Of a stretch of 64,000 bases of DNA, positions 9,814 to 17,868 are shown piece by piece. The first letter of the stretch is position 1. Each line of letters opens with the position of its first letter. The DNA is taken from positions 806,001 through 870,000 of the forward strand of contig CBDDLM010000004.1 of the NCBI GenBank assembly GCA_965230665.1. Direction: 5' to 3'. Source of the stretch: JAGNRR01 sp965230665 (GTDB lineage: Bacteria > Bacteroidota > Bacteroidia > Chitinophagales > Chitinophagaceae). Made by a program: the position numbers and the translations under genes. The notes beneath the pieces are model-generated. The model did no database searches, was not told the origin of the DNA, and worked only from the letters and a program-made list of their open reading frames with translations.

Positions 9814-9995
9814 GTGTGTAATAGAGTTTTTAATAGGGTTAAAAAGTTAATTCGTTTTGCTTTGGAGAGAGTAATATCCCGTGCTATCAAGGTGTGGTTT
9901 TATGATAGCAACAGGTTTTGAACTAAATAATCTGGTGTGAAAATTAGCCTTCTCTCGATTGCTAAAGCGAATGTATTTCAGACACTTTACATTTC

Positions 9996-10088
9996 CACTT
10001 GTTAATATTCACAGGTGTGTATATAATCATTATGATATTTCGGAACGCTGAAATGTCGGGCTGTATAAGGATGTGAATATTTATTCAC
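9996..10088. promoter_or_regulatory. Palindromes in the 320-base gap upstream of nrdJ
   Basis: The gap 9814-10133 has no gene. It holds a 22-bp imperfect palindrome centred on AATATT (9996-10017, 9 of 11 pairs, core TGTTA-N4-TCACA) and a hairpin GTGAATA/TATTCAC (10073-10088). The first has the 5-4-5 spacing of Crp/Fnr-family operators; the second could be a terminator-like stem or an operator. I see no B12-box typical of a cobalamin riboswitch and no clear NrdR boxes. Confidence 0.3.
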
Positions 10089-10133
10089 TTTTTTCGGTGG
10101 AAAAACGACTCGTCCGCCAATATCGATCCTAGC

Positions 10134-11423
10134 CTATCGCTCAACAATTAGATTCACAGCTTGGGAGGCTAGACGTGTTTCAAGGAAACTAGTTAACCGA
10201 TCTCGCTTATCTGTTGTAAAGGGCTCTCCTACTTTTAAATAAACTAGATATTGATCACTATCACTTGTACTATCAGTAAACAAGTTGGCCTGTTGAATAT
10301 AAGCACTCTTCAAGCTTGGATAGAGTGCTTTTATCTCTTTATACAACCCACCAGCCAGTCTCTGCTGATTATCAAAACTATCCAATCTCAATTGCATAGA
10401 CTGTAACAAACTTTTGTCCACTTCTACAAGATTATTATCTACTTTCACTTTACTTTCATTTAAGTAAGAAAGCCCCTGATTGATTTTTAATTCACACGCT
10501 CCTATGTCATAATTTTTCAGCTTTCCTTTCATGACCTCAATCGTCGAATCCGAAATATTCTTTCCTATATAGGATATCGTAATGATCCGTTCTGCCCGAT
10601 CAATTTTATGATCAAGGATTACATTATCTTTTAATTGGCTTTCCATTTCCACAAAACGTTTAGCATTATTAGCAAATCTGTTTTGCTGAACAATAATGTA
10701 GGCTAAATAAATACTTGGCAAAAGGGTTATCAATGTGATGATGGTAACGATTCTTTTTGATCTTGTTCGTGCCACTTCATCAGGAAACTGGCGGTAAGGC
10801 AAATTCAAGTAACGAACTGTCAAATAGGTCGCGACAGAAATAAAAACAGAATTGATTAGATACAAGTATAAAGCACCTAAGAAATAGGTCATATTGCCTA
10901 CAGATAAACCATAACCTGCAGTACAAAGCGGAGGCATCAGGGCTGTAGCAATAGCAACGCCAGGTATTACATTCCCTTTTTGTTTACTACATGCAGCTAA
11001 AATTCCTGCTAAGCCACCAAAGAAAGCAATTAGTACATCGTAAAGATTTGGCTGTGTTCTAGATAGTAATTCCGAGTGTGCCTCATGAATAGGAGTTAAT
11101 AAAAAATAAATGGTTGAAGCAGCTAAACCAACTAAACCAGCAAAGGAATAATTCGTTAAAGACTTTTTTAATAAGGGCAAATCGTTAATCGACAAACTAT
11201 AACCTATTCCCATTATAGGACCCATTAATGGTGAGATAAGCATGGCCCCAATTACAACTGCTGTAGAGTTTACATTTAATCCCAACGAAGCAATAAAGAT
11301 TGCAAAAATTAAGATCCATAGGTTCGTACCTTGAAAAGGCACAGCTTTAGATATAGTGTCATATACTAATTCTGGTTGTTCCTTTTCTTCATAAAGCCTA
11401 AAGCGTCTTAGATAGTTCTCCAT
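10134..11423 (-). CDS. DUF389 family integral membrane protein
   Basis: 429 residues. The N-terminal half has about six hydrophobic segments, including the family's conserved phrase VIGAMLISPLMGPIMGIG (residues ~55-75) and a second glycine/alanine-rich part. The C-terminal half (from about residue 240) is soluble and alternates charged and beta-like stretches. This matches the DUF389 (TIGR00341-like) membrane proteins, whose function is not established. No partner is evident; it follows nrdJ's upstream region and lies 23 bases after a lipoprotein gene on the same strand, so the two could be cotranscribed. Confidence 0.85.
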   Translation of the reverse strand: MENYLRRFRLYEEKEQPELVYDTISKAVPFQGTNLWILIFAIFIASLGLNVNSTAVVIGAMLISPLMGPIMGIGYSLSINDLPLLKKSLTNYSFAGLVGLAASTIYFLLTPIHEAHSELLSRTQPNLYDVLIAFFGGLAGILAACSKQKGNVIPGVAIATALMPPLCTAGYGLSVGNMTYFLGALYLYLINSVFISVATYLTVRYLNLPYRQFPDEVARTRSKRIVTIITLITLLPSIYLAYIIVQQNRFANNAKRFVEMESQLKDNVILDHKIDRAERIITISYIGKNISDSTIEVMKGKLKNYDIGACELKINQGLSYLNESKVKVDNNLVEVDKSLLQSMQLRLDSFDNQQRLAGGLYKEIKALYPSLKSAYIQQANLFTDSTSDSDQYLVYLKVGEPFTTDKRDRLTSFLETRLASQAVNLIVER

Positions 11424-11446
11424 CTAAGACGAAAGTAATAAAATTT

Positions 11447-12298
11447 CTATTTAAAACTCCTTAATTGATTGCTATCAAAGGTCCATTCAGGAGTCTCAAT
11501 TTGTCCGTTTATTTTACGCACTTCATACCACGGACTCATTACTAAGTTATTCGGATTTCTGAGGATATGTATTTCCTGAGCAGGCATATAAGATTGTGCC
11601 AACATAAATACTTTATCACCAGCAGTATTCTGAGCTACATCTACTACAAGTACGGCATGTCCTGGGTGTCCTCCTTGTATGAATACATCCCCAATTTCAA
11701 TATCATCTAGTTTTTTGTTCACTAGCTCCTTTTCCAAGGATGCTGTTCCTGCAAATGTGAATACTTTATTCAAATACTGTCTAAATGATTTATAAGTGCT
11801 GTTACTTGAAGAAGAATTTACCCAACGTACCCTATTACCGTTTACAGAAATCCCCTTACCATTTCGCCAGGTACTATACTTTGCATTAAAGCCGTTTGTA
11901 AAATTGAAATGTATGTCGTTATATCGCTGCACTTTAAATAAATACTCTGCTCGTAACCTCATAACGGCGTCAGCACATTGCTGTAAATCACGCTTACCTA
12001 CATCCATTCTAATCACAGCGGCTTGTGCATCTTGATTCACCTTTAACTTCCCATCATATAACACAACTTGTTTTTCAATGGGAAAAAGCGGCAACTTTCT
12101 AAGATATTCGGCAAAAGACCTATTCTCGGCTTGTTTTCTACTAAAACCCTTAGGGGGCAAGAAACGAGTAATTACAGTCATACCTTGGGGCTGCTCAACA
12201 GACATACGAACCTGCCCTTCTCCCTCTTCTCTATTAACGGCAGTTTCCGAGAACTGGCAACTCATCAAAAAGATAATTGTTATTATTTGGCACCTCAT
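11447..12298 (-). CDS. DUF4846-like lipoprotein
   Basis: About 283 residues from the ATG at 12298. That start gives a short hydrophobic leader ending in the lipobox LMSC; longer upstream frames would bury it. The mature protein carries phrases I associate with the DUF4846 family: PPKGFSR, FAEYLRKLPL, LYDGKLKVNQDAQAAVI, DLQQCADAVMRLRAEYL and, later, GDVFIQGGHPGHAVLVVDVA. The last phrase, with a conserved His in a GHA context, gives it an NlpC/cysteine-hydrolase flavour, but I do not see a matching catalytic cysteine. Likely anchored to the outer membrane facing the periplasm. Divergent from fabD. Confidence 0.75.
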   Translation of the reverse strand: MRCQIITIIFLMSCQFSETAVNREEGEGQVRMSVEQPQGMTVITRFLPPKGFSRKQAENRSFAEYLRKLPLFPIEKQVVLYDGKLKVNQDAQAAVIRMDVGKRDLQQCADAVMRLRAEYLFKVQRYNDIHFNFTNGFNAKYSTWRNGKGISVNGNRVRWVNSSSSNSTYKSFRQYLNKVFTFAGTASLEKELVNKKLDDIEIGDVFIQGGHPGHAVLVVDVAQNTAGDKVFMLAQSYMPAQEIHILRNPNNLVMSPWYEVRKINGQIETPEWTFDSNQLRSFK

Positions 12299-12385
12299 AC
12301 TAACCAAGATGAGGTAAATAATCGTTTTCCATAATAAATTGAAGTGATTGTTTCTCAAAATAATTCCATGACCTACATTAGCGGC

Positions 12386-13264
12386 ATGAAAAAGGCATTT
12401 GTATTTCCAGGTCAAGGAGCGCAATACCCTGGTATGGGGAAGGAGCTTTATGAAAACAACGCTAAGGCTAAGGAGCTTTATGATCAGGCGAATGAAATTT
12501 TAGGTTTTTCAATCACAGATATCATGTTTCATGGCACGGCTGATGATTTAAAGCAAACTAAAGTAACGCAACCGGCCATATTTTTAGACTCTATCATCCA
12601 ATATTTATGTTTAGAGCATGATACGCCCGATATGACCGCGGGTCATTCCCTAGGTGAGTTCAGTGCATTAGTCGCTGCAAATGCGCTGAGCTTTGAGGAT
12701 GGTCTAAAGTTGGTAAGCGCACGGGCAAATGCTATGCAAAAAGCATGCGAAGCTAATCCTTCAACTATGGCCGCAGTATTAGGCATGGAAGATGCTGAAG
12801 TTGAAAAAATTTGTGAAAGTATAGACGAGGTTGTAGTTGCTGCTAACTATAACTGCCCAGGGCAACTTGTTATATCGGGTAGTAATAAAGGAATTGAAAT
12901 TGCTTGTGAGCAACTTAAAGAAGCTGGGGCGCGGCGAGCATTGCCCTTACCTGTAGGCGGAGCATTTCATTCTCCTCTTATGCAACCTGCTCAAGAGGAA
13001 TTAGCCGCTGCTATTAATGCCACTCAAATAAAGGACCCCGATTTTCCTGTTTATCAAAACGTAGTAGCCGCTGCTGTTACTCATGCACAAGAAATAAAAG
13101 ATAATCTTAATGCTCAGCTTACGGGACCTGTTCGCTGGACGCAGAGTGTACAAGCAATGCTGGCAGATGGCGCTTCTTCTTTTGTAGAATGCGGACCAGG
13201 AAAAGTATTGAGCGGATTAGTAAAAAAAATCCATCGAGAAGCTGAGACGATCCAACTAAATTAA
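12386..13264 (+). CDS. fabD: Malonyl-CoA:ACP transacylase FabD
   Basis: 292 residues from the ATG at 12386, chosen because family members begin MKKAFVFPGQG; an upstream ATG would add an unconserved tail. FabD moves malonate from CoA to acyl carrier protein in fatty acid synthesis. The nucleophile motif GHSLGEFSAL puts the active serine at residue 88, the N-terminal PGQGAQYPG supplies the oxyanion-hole glutamine, and GAFHSPLM carries the catalytic histidine. The C-terminal ECGPGKVLSGLVKK is typical. It is first in a plus-strand run with a helix-hairpin-helix gene 3 bases behind, which is unrelated to lipid synthesis. Confidence 0.97.
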   Translation: MKKAFVFPGQGAQYPGMGKELYENNAKAKELYDQANEILGFSITDIMFHGTADDLKQTKVTQPAIFLDSIIQYLCLEHDTPDMTAGHSLGEFSALVAANALSFEDGLKLVSARANAMQKACEANPSTMAAVLGMEDAEVEKICESIDEVVVAANYNCPGQLVISGSNKGIEIACEQLKEAGARRALPLPVGGAFHSPLMQPAQEELAAAINATQIKDPDFPVYQNVVAAAVTHAQEIKDNLNAQLTGPVRWTQSVQAMLADGASSFVECGPGKVLSGLVKKIHREAETIQLN

Positions 13265-13267
13265 AAC

Positions 13268-14143
13268 ATGAAAGAAAAACTAAGAGCGTATTTTAGTTTT
13301 TCCAAATCAACAAACCAAGGAATTATTCTATTGAGTATTCTCTGTGGCTTATCTATTGCCTACTACTGTAGTCTGGACCTATGGATATCTGCACCTCATA
13401 TAACAAAAGCTCATAATGAAGAGCTTGATAGTCTACTATCCTCTATTTACATTGACACTTCATATAAAACAGTCCACCATAATCAAAAACTTACTCCCTT
13501 TACCTTCAATCCAAATACACTAAATGAAGCAGGTTTTATAAAAATAGGCTTACGACCGAAACTGATACAGACTATTCTAAACTACCGTAAGAAGGGCGGA
13601 ACGTTCTATAAGAAAACAGATTTTAAAAAGATCTGGGGGCTTCGTGAAGAAACATATCGCCAACTTGCTCCCTTTATACGAATTCCGAAAAAAAGACTTT
13701 CAAGTAAAGATTACGCTAAAAAGGAATCAGAAAGAAAACTACATATAGAAATCAATGGAGCTGGTTTGAAAGAACTCATCCTTTTAAAGGGTGTCGCACA
13801 AAAACGAGCAAATCAAATTTTAGCATATCGAAAAACCTTAGGTGGCTTTTATTCTGTAAGTCAACTCAAAGAAGTTTATGGAATTCCAATAGATCTTTTT
13901 CACAAAATAGCGCCGCACCTTTATTGTAACTCGGATCTTATAAAGCAGATTAATATTAATGTAGCTACTTTAAAGGAAATGAACCAACACCCTTATCTGC
14001 AAAAGGACAATTGGGGACTTAAGATTACCCGATTTCGCAAGTCCCAGGATTACGATATCAAAGCATTGGAAGACCTTAAAAAGATGGATGGAATGACCAA
14101 CGAAATCTATCTCAAGATTGTTCCATACCTAAGTTTGCAGTAA
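13268..14143 (+). CDS. Membrane-anchored helix-hairpin-helix protein (ComEA-like)
   Basis: 291 residues. An N-terminal membrane segment lies at about residues 17-38 (GIILLSILCGLSIAYYC), followed by three helix-hairpin-helix repeats. Each has the pattern LnEAgf...rp.liq.ILnYRkkGGtF (~85-130, ~160-205) with a weaker third copy (~230-285). HhH repeats bind DNA without sequence preference; in ComEA-type proteins they hold DNA outside the cytoplasmic membrane during uptake. This is a common Bacteroidota gene. A role in DNA handling at the membrane is inferred, not shown. Its stop codon overlaps the promoter-like element of the next gene. Confidence 0.8.
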   Translation: MKEKLRAYFSFSKSTNQGIILLSILCGLSIAYYCSLDLWISAPHITKAHNEELDSLLSSIYIDTSYKTVHHNQKLTPFTFNPNTLNEAGFIKIGLRPKLIQTILNYRKKGGTFYKKTDFKKIWGLREETYRQLAPFIRIPKKRLSSKDYAKKESERKLHIEINGAGLKELILLKGVAQKRANQILAYRKTLGGFYSVSQLKEVYGIPIDLFHKIAPHLYCNSDLIKQININVATLKEMNQHPYLQKDNWGLKITRFRKSQDYDIKALEDLKKMDGMTNEIYLKIVPYLSLQ

Positions 14144-14148
14144 ATTTG
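14118..14148 (+). promoter_or_regulatory. Bacteroidota-type promoter of the acyl-CoA dehydrogenase gene
   Basis: TTG (14118-14120), 20 bases, then TAAATTTG (14141-14148), matching the -33/-7 pattern TTG-N17-23-TAnnTTTG. The ATG at 14155 lies only 6 bases beyond the -7 box, so the transcript would be leaderless or nearly so. The box overlaps the stop codon of the preceding gene. Confidence 0.5.
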
Positions 14149-14154
14149 CAGCTT

Positions 14155-15294
14155 ATGAATTTCCAGTATACCGATATGCAGAATGAGATCGCCGAAATGG
14201 TGCGATCTTTTGCCGAAAAGAATATTCGTCCTAATATGATGGAATGGGACGAAAGCCAAACCTTTCCTGTTGAGCTTTTTCAGCAAATGGGTGAACTTGG
14301 CTTAATGGGCATTCTAATGCCCGAAGAACTTGGAGGTGCGGGCTTATCCTACTTTGAGTATGTAACCGTGGTTTCTGAGATTGCCAAGGTTTGCGGTTCA
14401 ATAGGCCTTTCTGTGGCCGCTCATAACTCGCTTTGCACAAATCACTTATATAAATTTGGCAATGAAGCGCAACGGAAAAAGTATATTCCGAAATTAGCTT
14501 CTGGCCAATGGATTGGAGCTTGGGGACTTACCGAAGCCAATACAGGGAGCGATGCTGGTAATATGCAATGTACTGCCGTTAGGGATGGTGACGATTGGAT
14601 TATTAATGGAACTAAAAATTGGATTACGCACGGGAAAAGTGGACAGGTTGCTGTTGTGCTTTGCAGAACGGGTGAACCAAGAGCTAGAAACAATGCGACT
14701 GCTTTTATTATTGAAAGAACAGATGTCGGCTTTAGCGCTGGAAAAAAAGAAAATAAATTAGGTATGCGCGCTAGTGAGACAACTGAGCTCGTATTTGATA
14801 ACTGTCGAATTTCTGACGATCGCAGGTTAGGCGAGGTTGGTGAAGGTTTTAAACAAGCTATGAAAATTTTAGATGGCGGTCGAATCTCTATTGCAGCACT
14901 TTCTTTAGGAATTGCTAAGGGAGCTTATGAGGCGTCGGTTAAGTATTCCAAAGAACGTCATCAATTTGATCAACCGATAAGTAACTTTCAAGCCATCCAA
15001 TGGAAACTGGCAGATATGGCTACTGAGATCGAAGCTGCTGAGCTACTTATTTATCAAGCTTGTGACCTTATTACACGTGGTGAAAACGTAACAGAAAAAA
15101 GTGCCATGGCTAAATATTATGCCTCAGAAGTATCAGTTCGTTGTGCCCAAGAAGGTGTGCAGATATTCGGAGGGTATGGATATACTAAGGATTTCCCTGT
15201 TGAGAAGTTCTATAGAGATTGTAAACTTTGCACGATTGGAGAAGGAACAAGTGAAATTCAAAAACTTGTTATCGCTCGATCGATTCTTAAGTAA
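14155..15294 (+). CDS. Acyl-CoA dehydrogenase
   Basis: 379 residues from the ATG at 14155; the TTG three codons earlier falls inside the likely promoter. The enzyme oxidises acyl-CoA thioesters at C2-C3 with FAD and passes electrons to electron-transfer flavoprotein. Visible family motifs are WGLTEANTGSDAGN (FAD and substrate contacts), the C-terminal IFGGYGYTKDFPVEKFYRD and IGEGTSEIQKLVIAR, whose Glu is the catalytic base position in short-chain-type enzymes. Length is standard. The substrate (butyryl-, branched-chain- or glutaryl-type) cannot be told from sequence reading alone. Confidence 0.95.
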   Translation: MNFQYTDMQNEIAEMVRSFAEKNIRPNMMEWDESQTFPVELFQQMGELGLMGILMPEELGGAGLSYFEYVTVVSEIAKVCGSIGLSVAAHNSLCTNHLYKFGNEAQRKKYIPKLASGQWIGAWGLTEANTGSDAGNMQCTAVRDGDDWIINGTKNWITHGKSGQVAVVLCRTGEPRARNNATAFIIERTDVGFSAGKKENKLGMRASETTELVFDNCRISDDRRLGEVGEGFKQAMKILDGGRISIAALSLGIAKGAYEASVKYSKERHQFDQPISNFQAIQWKLADMATEIEAAELLIYQACDLITRGENVTEKSAMAKYYASEVSVRCAQEGVQIFGGYGYTKDFPVEKFYRDCKLCTIGEGTSEIQKLVIARSILK

Positions 15295-15359
15295 ATTTTT
15301 TAATTCGTTTAACGGTAGAAGGCCGTTTGAAGTAGTAACTTTAACAAAAACAACATCAT

Positions 15360-15974
15360 ATGAAACGTCTATCCGTGTTGCTACTAGCCTTTTTTATAAC
15401 GAATTTTGCCTTCGCAGATGAAGGGATTGGTCTGAGTACAAACTGGAAAAAGAAGAATCGAGATCGCGGTTTTGATCGAACAAGGTTAATTGTAGGAGGT
15501 GGCTTAGGAGGCGGAAGTTTACAAGGTGGTTATATCTTTAGTGTTACCCCAAGTGTTGGGTATATGGTTACAGACCGTTTTCATGCTGGAATTAACCTAG
15601 GGTATTTCTACTCTAAACAAGAAATTCCTTATTCGGATGGTAGTTATGAGTTGTTTAAGAATCGTGTTGTTTCGACTTCATTGTATGCACGTTTCTTTCC
15701 ACTTGACGTAATCTTCCTTCAGGTAACGCCTGAAATAAATTTTGCTAAAACAAAGTATGAGTATTACTACGCATTAACGGATCAAACAACCACGGAAAAC
15801 TTGACGAATTCTATTCCCGCCTTTTTAGTAGGTGGTGGTTATGCACAAAGGTTAGGAGGAAATTCTTATATGATGATATCAGTTATGTATGATTTAGTTC
15901 AGAACCCTAACTCACCATATTATCGCCAACCTGTGTTTGGTGGTGGTCTTGCATTAGGACTCTTTGGTAGATAG
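15360..15974 (+). CDS. Outer-membrane beta-barrel protein
   Basis: 204 residues. A clear signal peptide (MKRLSVLLLAFFITNFAFA) precedes a glycine-rich stretch GGGLGGGSLQGGY and alternating hydrophobic/polar strands with aromatic girdles (SVGYMVTDRFHAGINLGYFY). The end VFGGGLALGLFGR looks like a closing strand. It fits small eight-stranded barrels of the OmpW/OMP_b-brl kind. The next gene is a diverged relative with the same strand order, so the pair probably arose by duplication. Role unknown. Confidence 0.8.
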   Translation: MKRLSVLLLAFFITNFAFADEGIGLSTNWKKKNRDRGFDRTRLIVGGGLGGGSLQGGYIFSVTPSVGYMVTDRFHAGINLGYFYSKQEIPYSDGSYELFKNRVVSTSLYARFFPLDVIFLQVTPEINFAKTKYEYYYALTDQTTTENLTNSIPAFLVGGGYAQRLGGNSYMMISVMYDLVQNPNSPYYRQPVFGGGLALGLFGR

Positions 15975-15994
15975 CTTCTACACCTCTTTACATT

Positions 15995-16624
15995 ATGCGA
16001 CAACTCTTTATTGCGACCCTTTTATTGATGAACTCATCTATATTCGGTCATGGTTTTGACTTCTGTATTCCTCCTGCTCGGAATGCATCATTTCAATTTA
16101 GTACTGGGCAGAGTGCTTACTATAGTTCTCCTGTATATTTTGGAGGTAATTTTGGAGTTTTTCCTAGAAAGAAAGGAATATTGGCAAGCATCTCACCCAT
16201 AGTAGGAGCTAGACTTGCTCCGAGGTTTCATCTAGGTTTAAGTGCTGGTATCCAATACGAGGCGGAACAAATTACGTTTTACGAACCTTTTCCGGATAGT
16301 ACAACCTATTCATATCAAAGTGCTTCCTATGATGTTTCTATTTTTGCTCGATACTTCTTTCATCGTCGTTTTTTTCTGCATGTCGAACCTGAACTTATCA
16401 ATGTAAAAAACGCCACCTTGACGTGGGATTATGTTGACAATAAAGTCCTTGAAACTGCAGAACGAAAGAATATCTTTGCTGGCCTCGCAGGTATCGGATT
16501 TGCAGCACCTATTGGCCAGCAATCAATTTTAGTACTGACTGTTTTATATGATGTACTTCAGGATCCACTTGCGCCATATGGCTCTTACCCTTTCCTGCGG
16601 GGAGGATTTAATCTAGGATTTTAA
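15995..16624 (+). CDS. Outer-membrane beta-barrel protein, paralogue of the preceding gene
   Basis: 209 residues with a signal peptide (leader ending near IFGHG) and the same layout as the gene 20 bases upstream: GARLAPRFHLGLSAGIQYE corresponds to the other's VGYMVTDRFHAGINLGYFY, and QSILVLTVLYDVLQDPLAPY to SYMMISVMYDLVQNPNSPY. The final strand ends RGGFNLGF. Its stop overlaps the next start as TAATG, so it is translationally coupled to the ABC permease, which suggests, without proving, a shared role at the envelope. Confidence 0.8.
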   Translation: MRQLFIATLLLMNSSIFGHGFDFCIPPARNASFQFSTGQSAYYSSPVYFGGNFGVFPRKKGILASISPIVGARLAPRFHLGLSAGIQYEAEQITFYEPFPDSTTYSYQSASYDVSIFARYFFHRRFFLHVEPELINVKNATLTWDYVDNKVLETAERKNIFAGLAGIGFAAPIGQQSILVLTVLYDVLQDPLAPYGSYPFLRGGFNLGF

Positions 16625-17721
16625 TGAAAAAGTATAATCAATTTACAGCTCTAAAGGCCTTAACAAAAGCAAGTTTTATTGCCTTGCTCAAAAGCCCTTC
16701 TTCTATCTTTTTTAGTATCGCTTTTCCTTTATTGTTTATCGTTGCGTTTGGCATTATGAGCGATACTGGTGTAAAAGTTACGATTGCTTTCACCCCTGAA
16801 TCAGATACAACGAGTCAGATTTACGAACAACTTAAAAACGTCCCTGTTGTAAAGATTTATAAAGATCATGGAGAACTTAAAAGGTTTGAAGATTTAAAAA
16901 AGGGAACTATTGCGGCCATCCTAGACATAAAAAAAACACCACAAGATTCTGCCGCCTATCACATAGATTTTCGAACATCTATCGCCTCAGGGAATGACAA
17001 AAATATAGCTAAACAAATAGTTGTTAGTGTCATCAATAGTTTAGACAAAAAAATATATCCGGCTAATCAAACTATTGCTGTTATTAAAGAAGCCAAACCA
17101 ATTGAAGGTCGTGCGTACCGGTATTTAGACTTTTTCTTACCAGGCATGCTAGGATTTTCAATGCTTTCTGCCGGAGTGTTTGGCACTGCTTTTATTTTCT
17201 TTAACCTGAAACAAACTTTAGTCCTTAAAAGGTTCTTTGCAACACCAGTTAAGAGATTGTATATTATTTTGGCAGAAGGGAGCTCTAGATTGATCCTTCA
17301 AATGATGGCCGCCGCCATAATTATTTTAGTCGGTTATTTTGCCTTTGACTTTACCCTCATCAACGGGTTTATAACTTTCTTAGAAATGATGGCATTATGT
17401 TTTTTTGGCTTGGTCATTTTTTTGGGTATGGGCTTTATTATTAGTTCGGTGGCTAAAAACGAATCGCTAATCCCTCCTTTAGCCAATATGATTACTATGC
17501 CTCAATTATTATTATCTGGTGTATTTCTTAGTACAAGTAATTTTCCTGAATGGTTACAGCCTATTTGTAATGCGCTTCCGCTCACTCAATTGAATAATGC
17601 ATTACGTGAAATAGCTTTTCAAGGCAAGTCTTTTTTCGAGGTATGGCAGCCATTACTTATACTGTCCGTTTGGGGTATTTTAGTCTATACTGTAGCTGTA
17701 AAGGTTTTTCGATGGGAATAA
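16624..17721 (+). CDS. ABC-2 type transporter permease
   Basis: 365 residues. One membrane segment near residues 25-45 is followed by a soluble loop of about 140 residues and then five hydrophobic segments (for example LGFSMLSAGVFGTAFIFFNL and FFGLVIFLGMGFIISSVA), ending in GILVYTVAVKVF. This is the DrrB/YadH-like ABC-2 topology for export of lipids, drugs or polysaccharide. No ATP-binding subunit is encoded next to it, which is odd for this family; the ATPase must lie elsewhere. Coupled to the barrel gene upstream by TAATG. Confidence 0.85.
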   Translation: MKKYNQFTALKALTKASFIALLKSPSSIFFSIAFPLLFIVAFGIMSDTGVKVTIAFTPESDTTSQIYEQLKNVPVVKIYKDHGELKRFEDLKKGTIAAILDIKKTPQDSAAYHIDFRTSIASGNDKNIAKQIVVSVINSLDKKIYPANQTIAVIKEAKPIEGRAYRYLDFFLPGMLGFSMLSAGVFGTAFIFFNLKQTLVLKRFFATPVKRLYIILAEGSSRLILQMMAAAIIILVGYFAFDFTLINGFITFLEMMALCFFGLVIFLGMGFIISSVAKNESLIPPLANMITMPQLLLSGVFLSTSNFPEWLQPICNALPLTQLNNALREIAFQGKSFFEVWQPLLILSVWGILVYTVAVKVFRWE

Positions 17722-17845
17722 GCTCTCTTCTTCCCCCCCGACAAAACATCGGTTTAAAGTAAACTATGTATTGGACTCGTACCTAAGAACGAGCTTAGCC
17801 CCAGAACTGAAATCCCTTAAAGTCTTATTTCTTTCTTATAGGTAT

Positions 17846-17853
17846 TATATTTG
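17846..17853 (+). promoter_or_regulatory. Putative -7 box of recJ
   Basis: TATATTTG fits TAnnTTTG and lies 15 bases before the recJ ATG. No clear TTG is present at the expected upstream distance, so this is only suggestive. Confidence 0.35.
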
Positions 17854-17868
17854 GTAAAATTACCTATT

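Noticed and set aside
9814..10133. Possible cobalamin riboswitch upstream of the B12-dependent reductase
   Set aside because: No B12-box-like core was found on the minus strand, so I list only the palindromes.
17722..17868. Possible small RNA or tRNA between the ABC permease and recJ
   Set aside because: Only a weak CTCGT/ACGAG hairpin is seen; no cloverleaf or conserved RNA motif.
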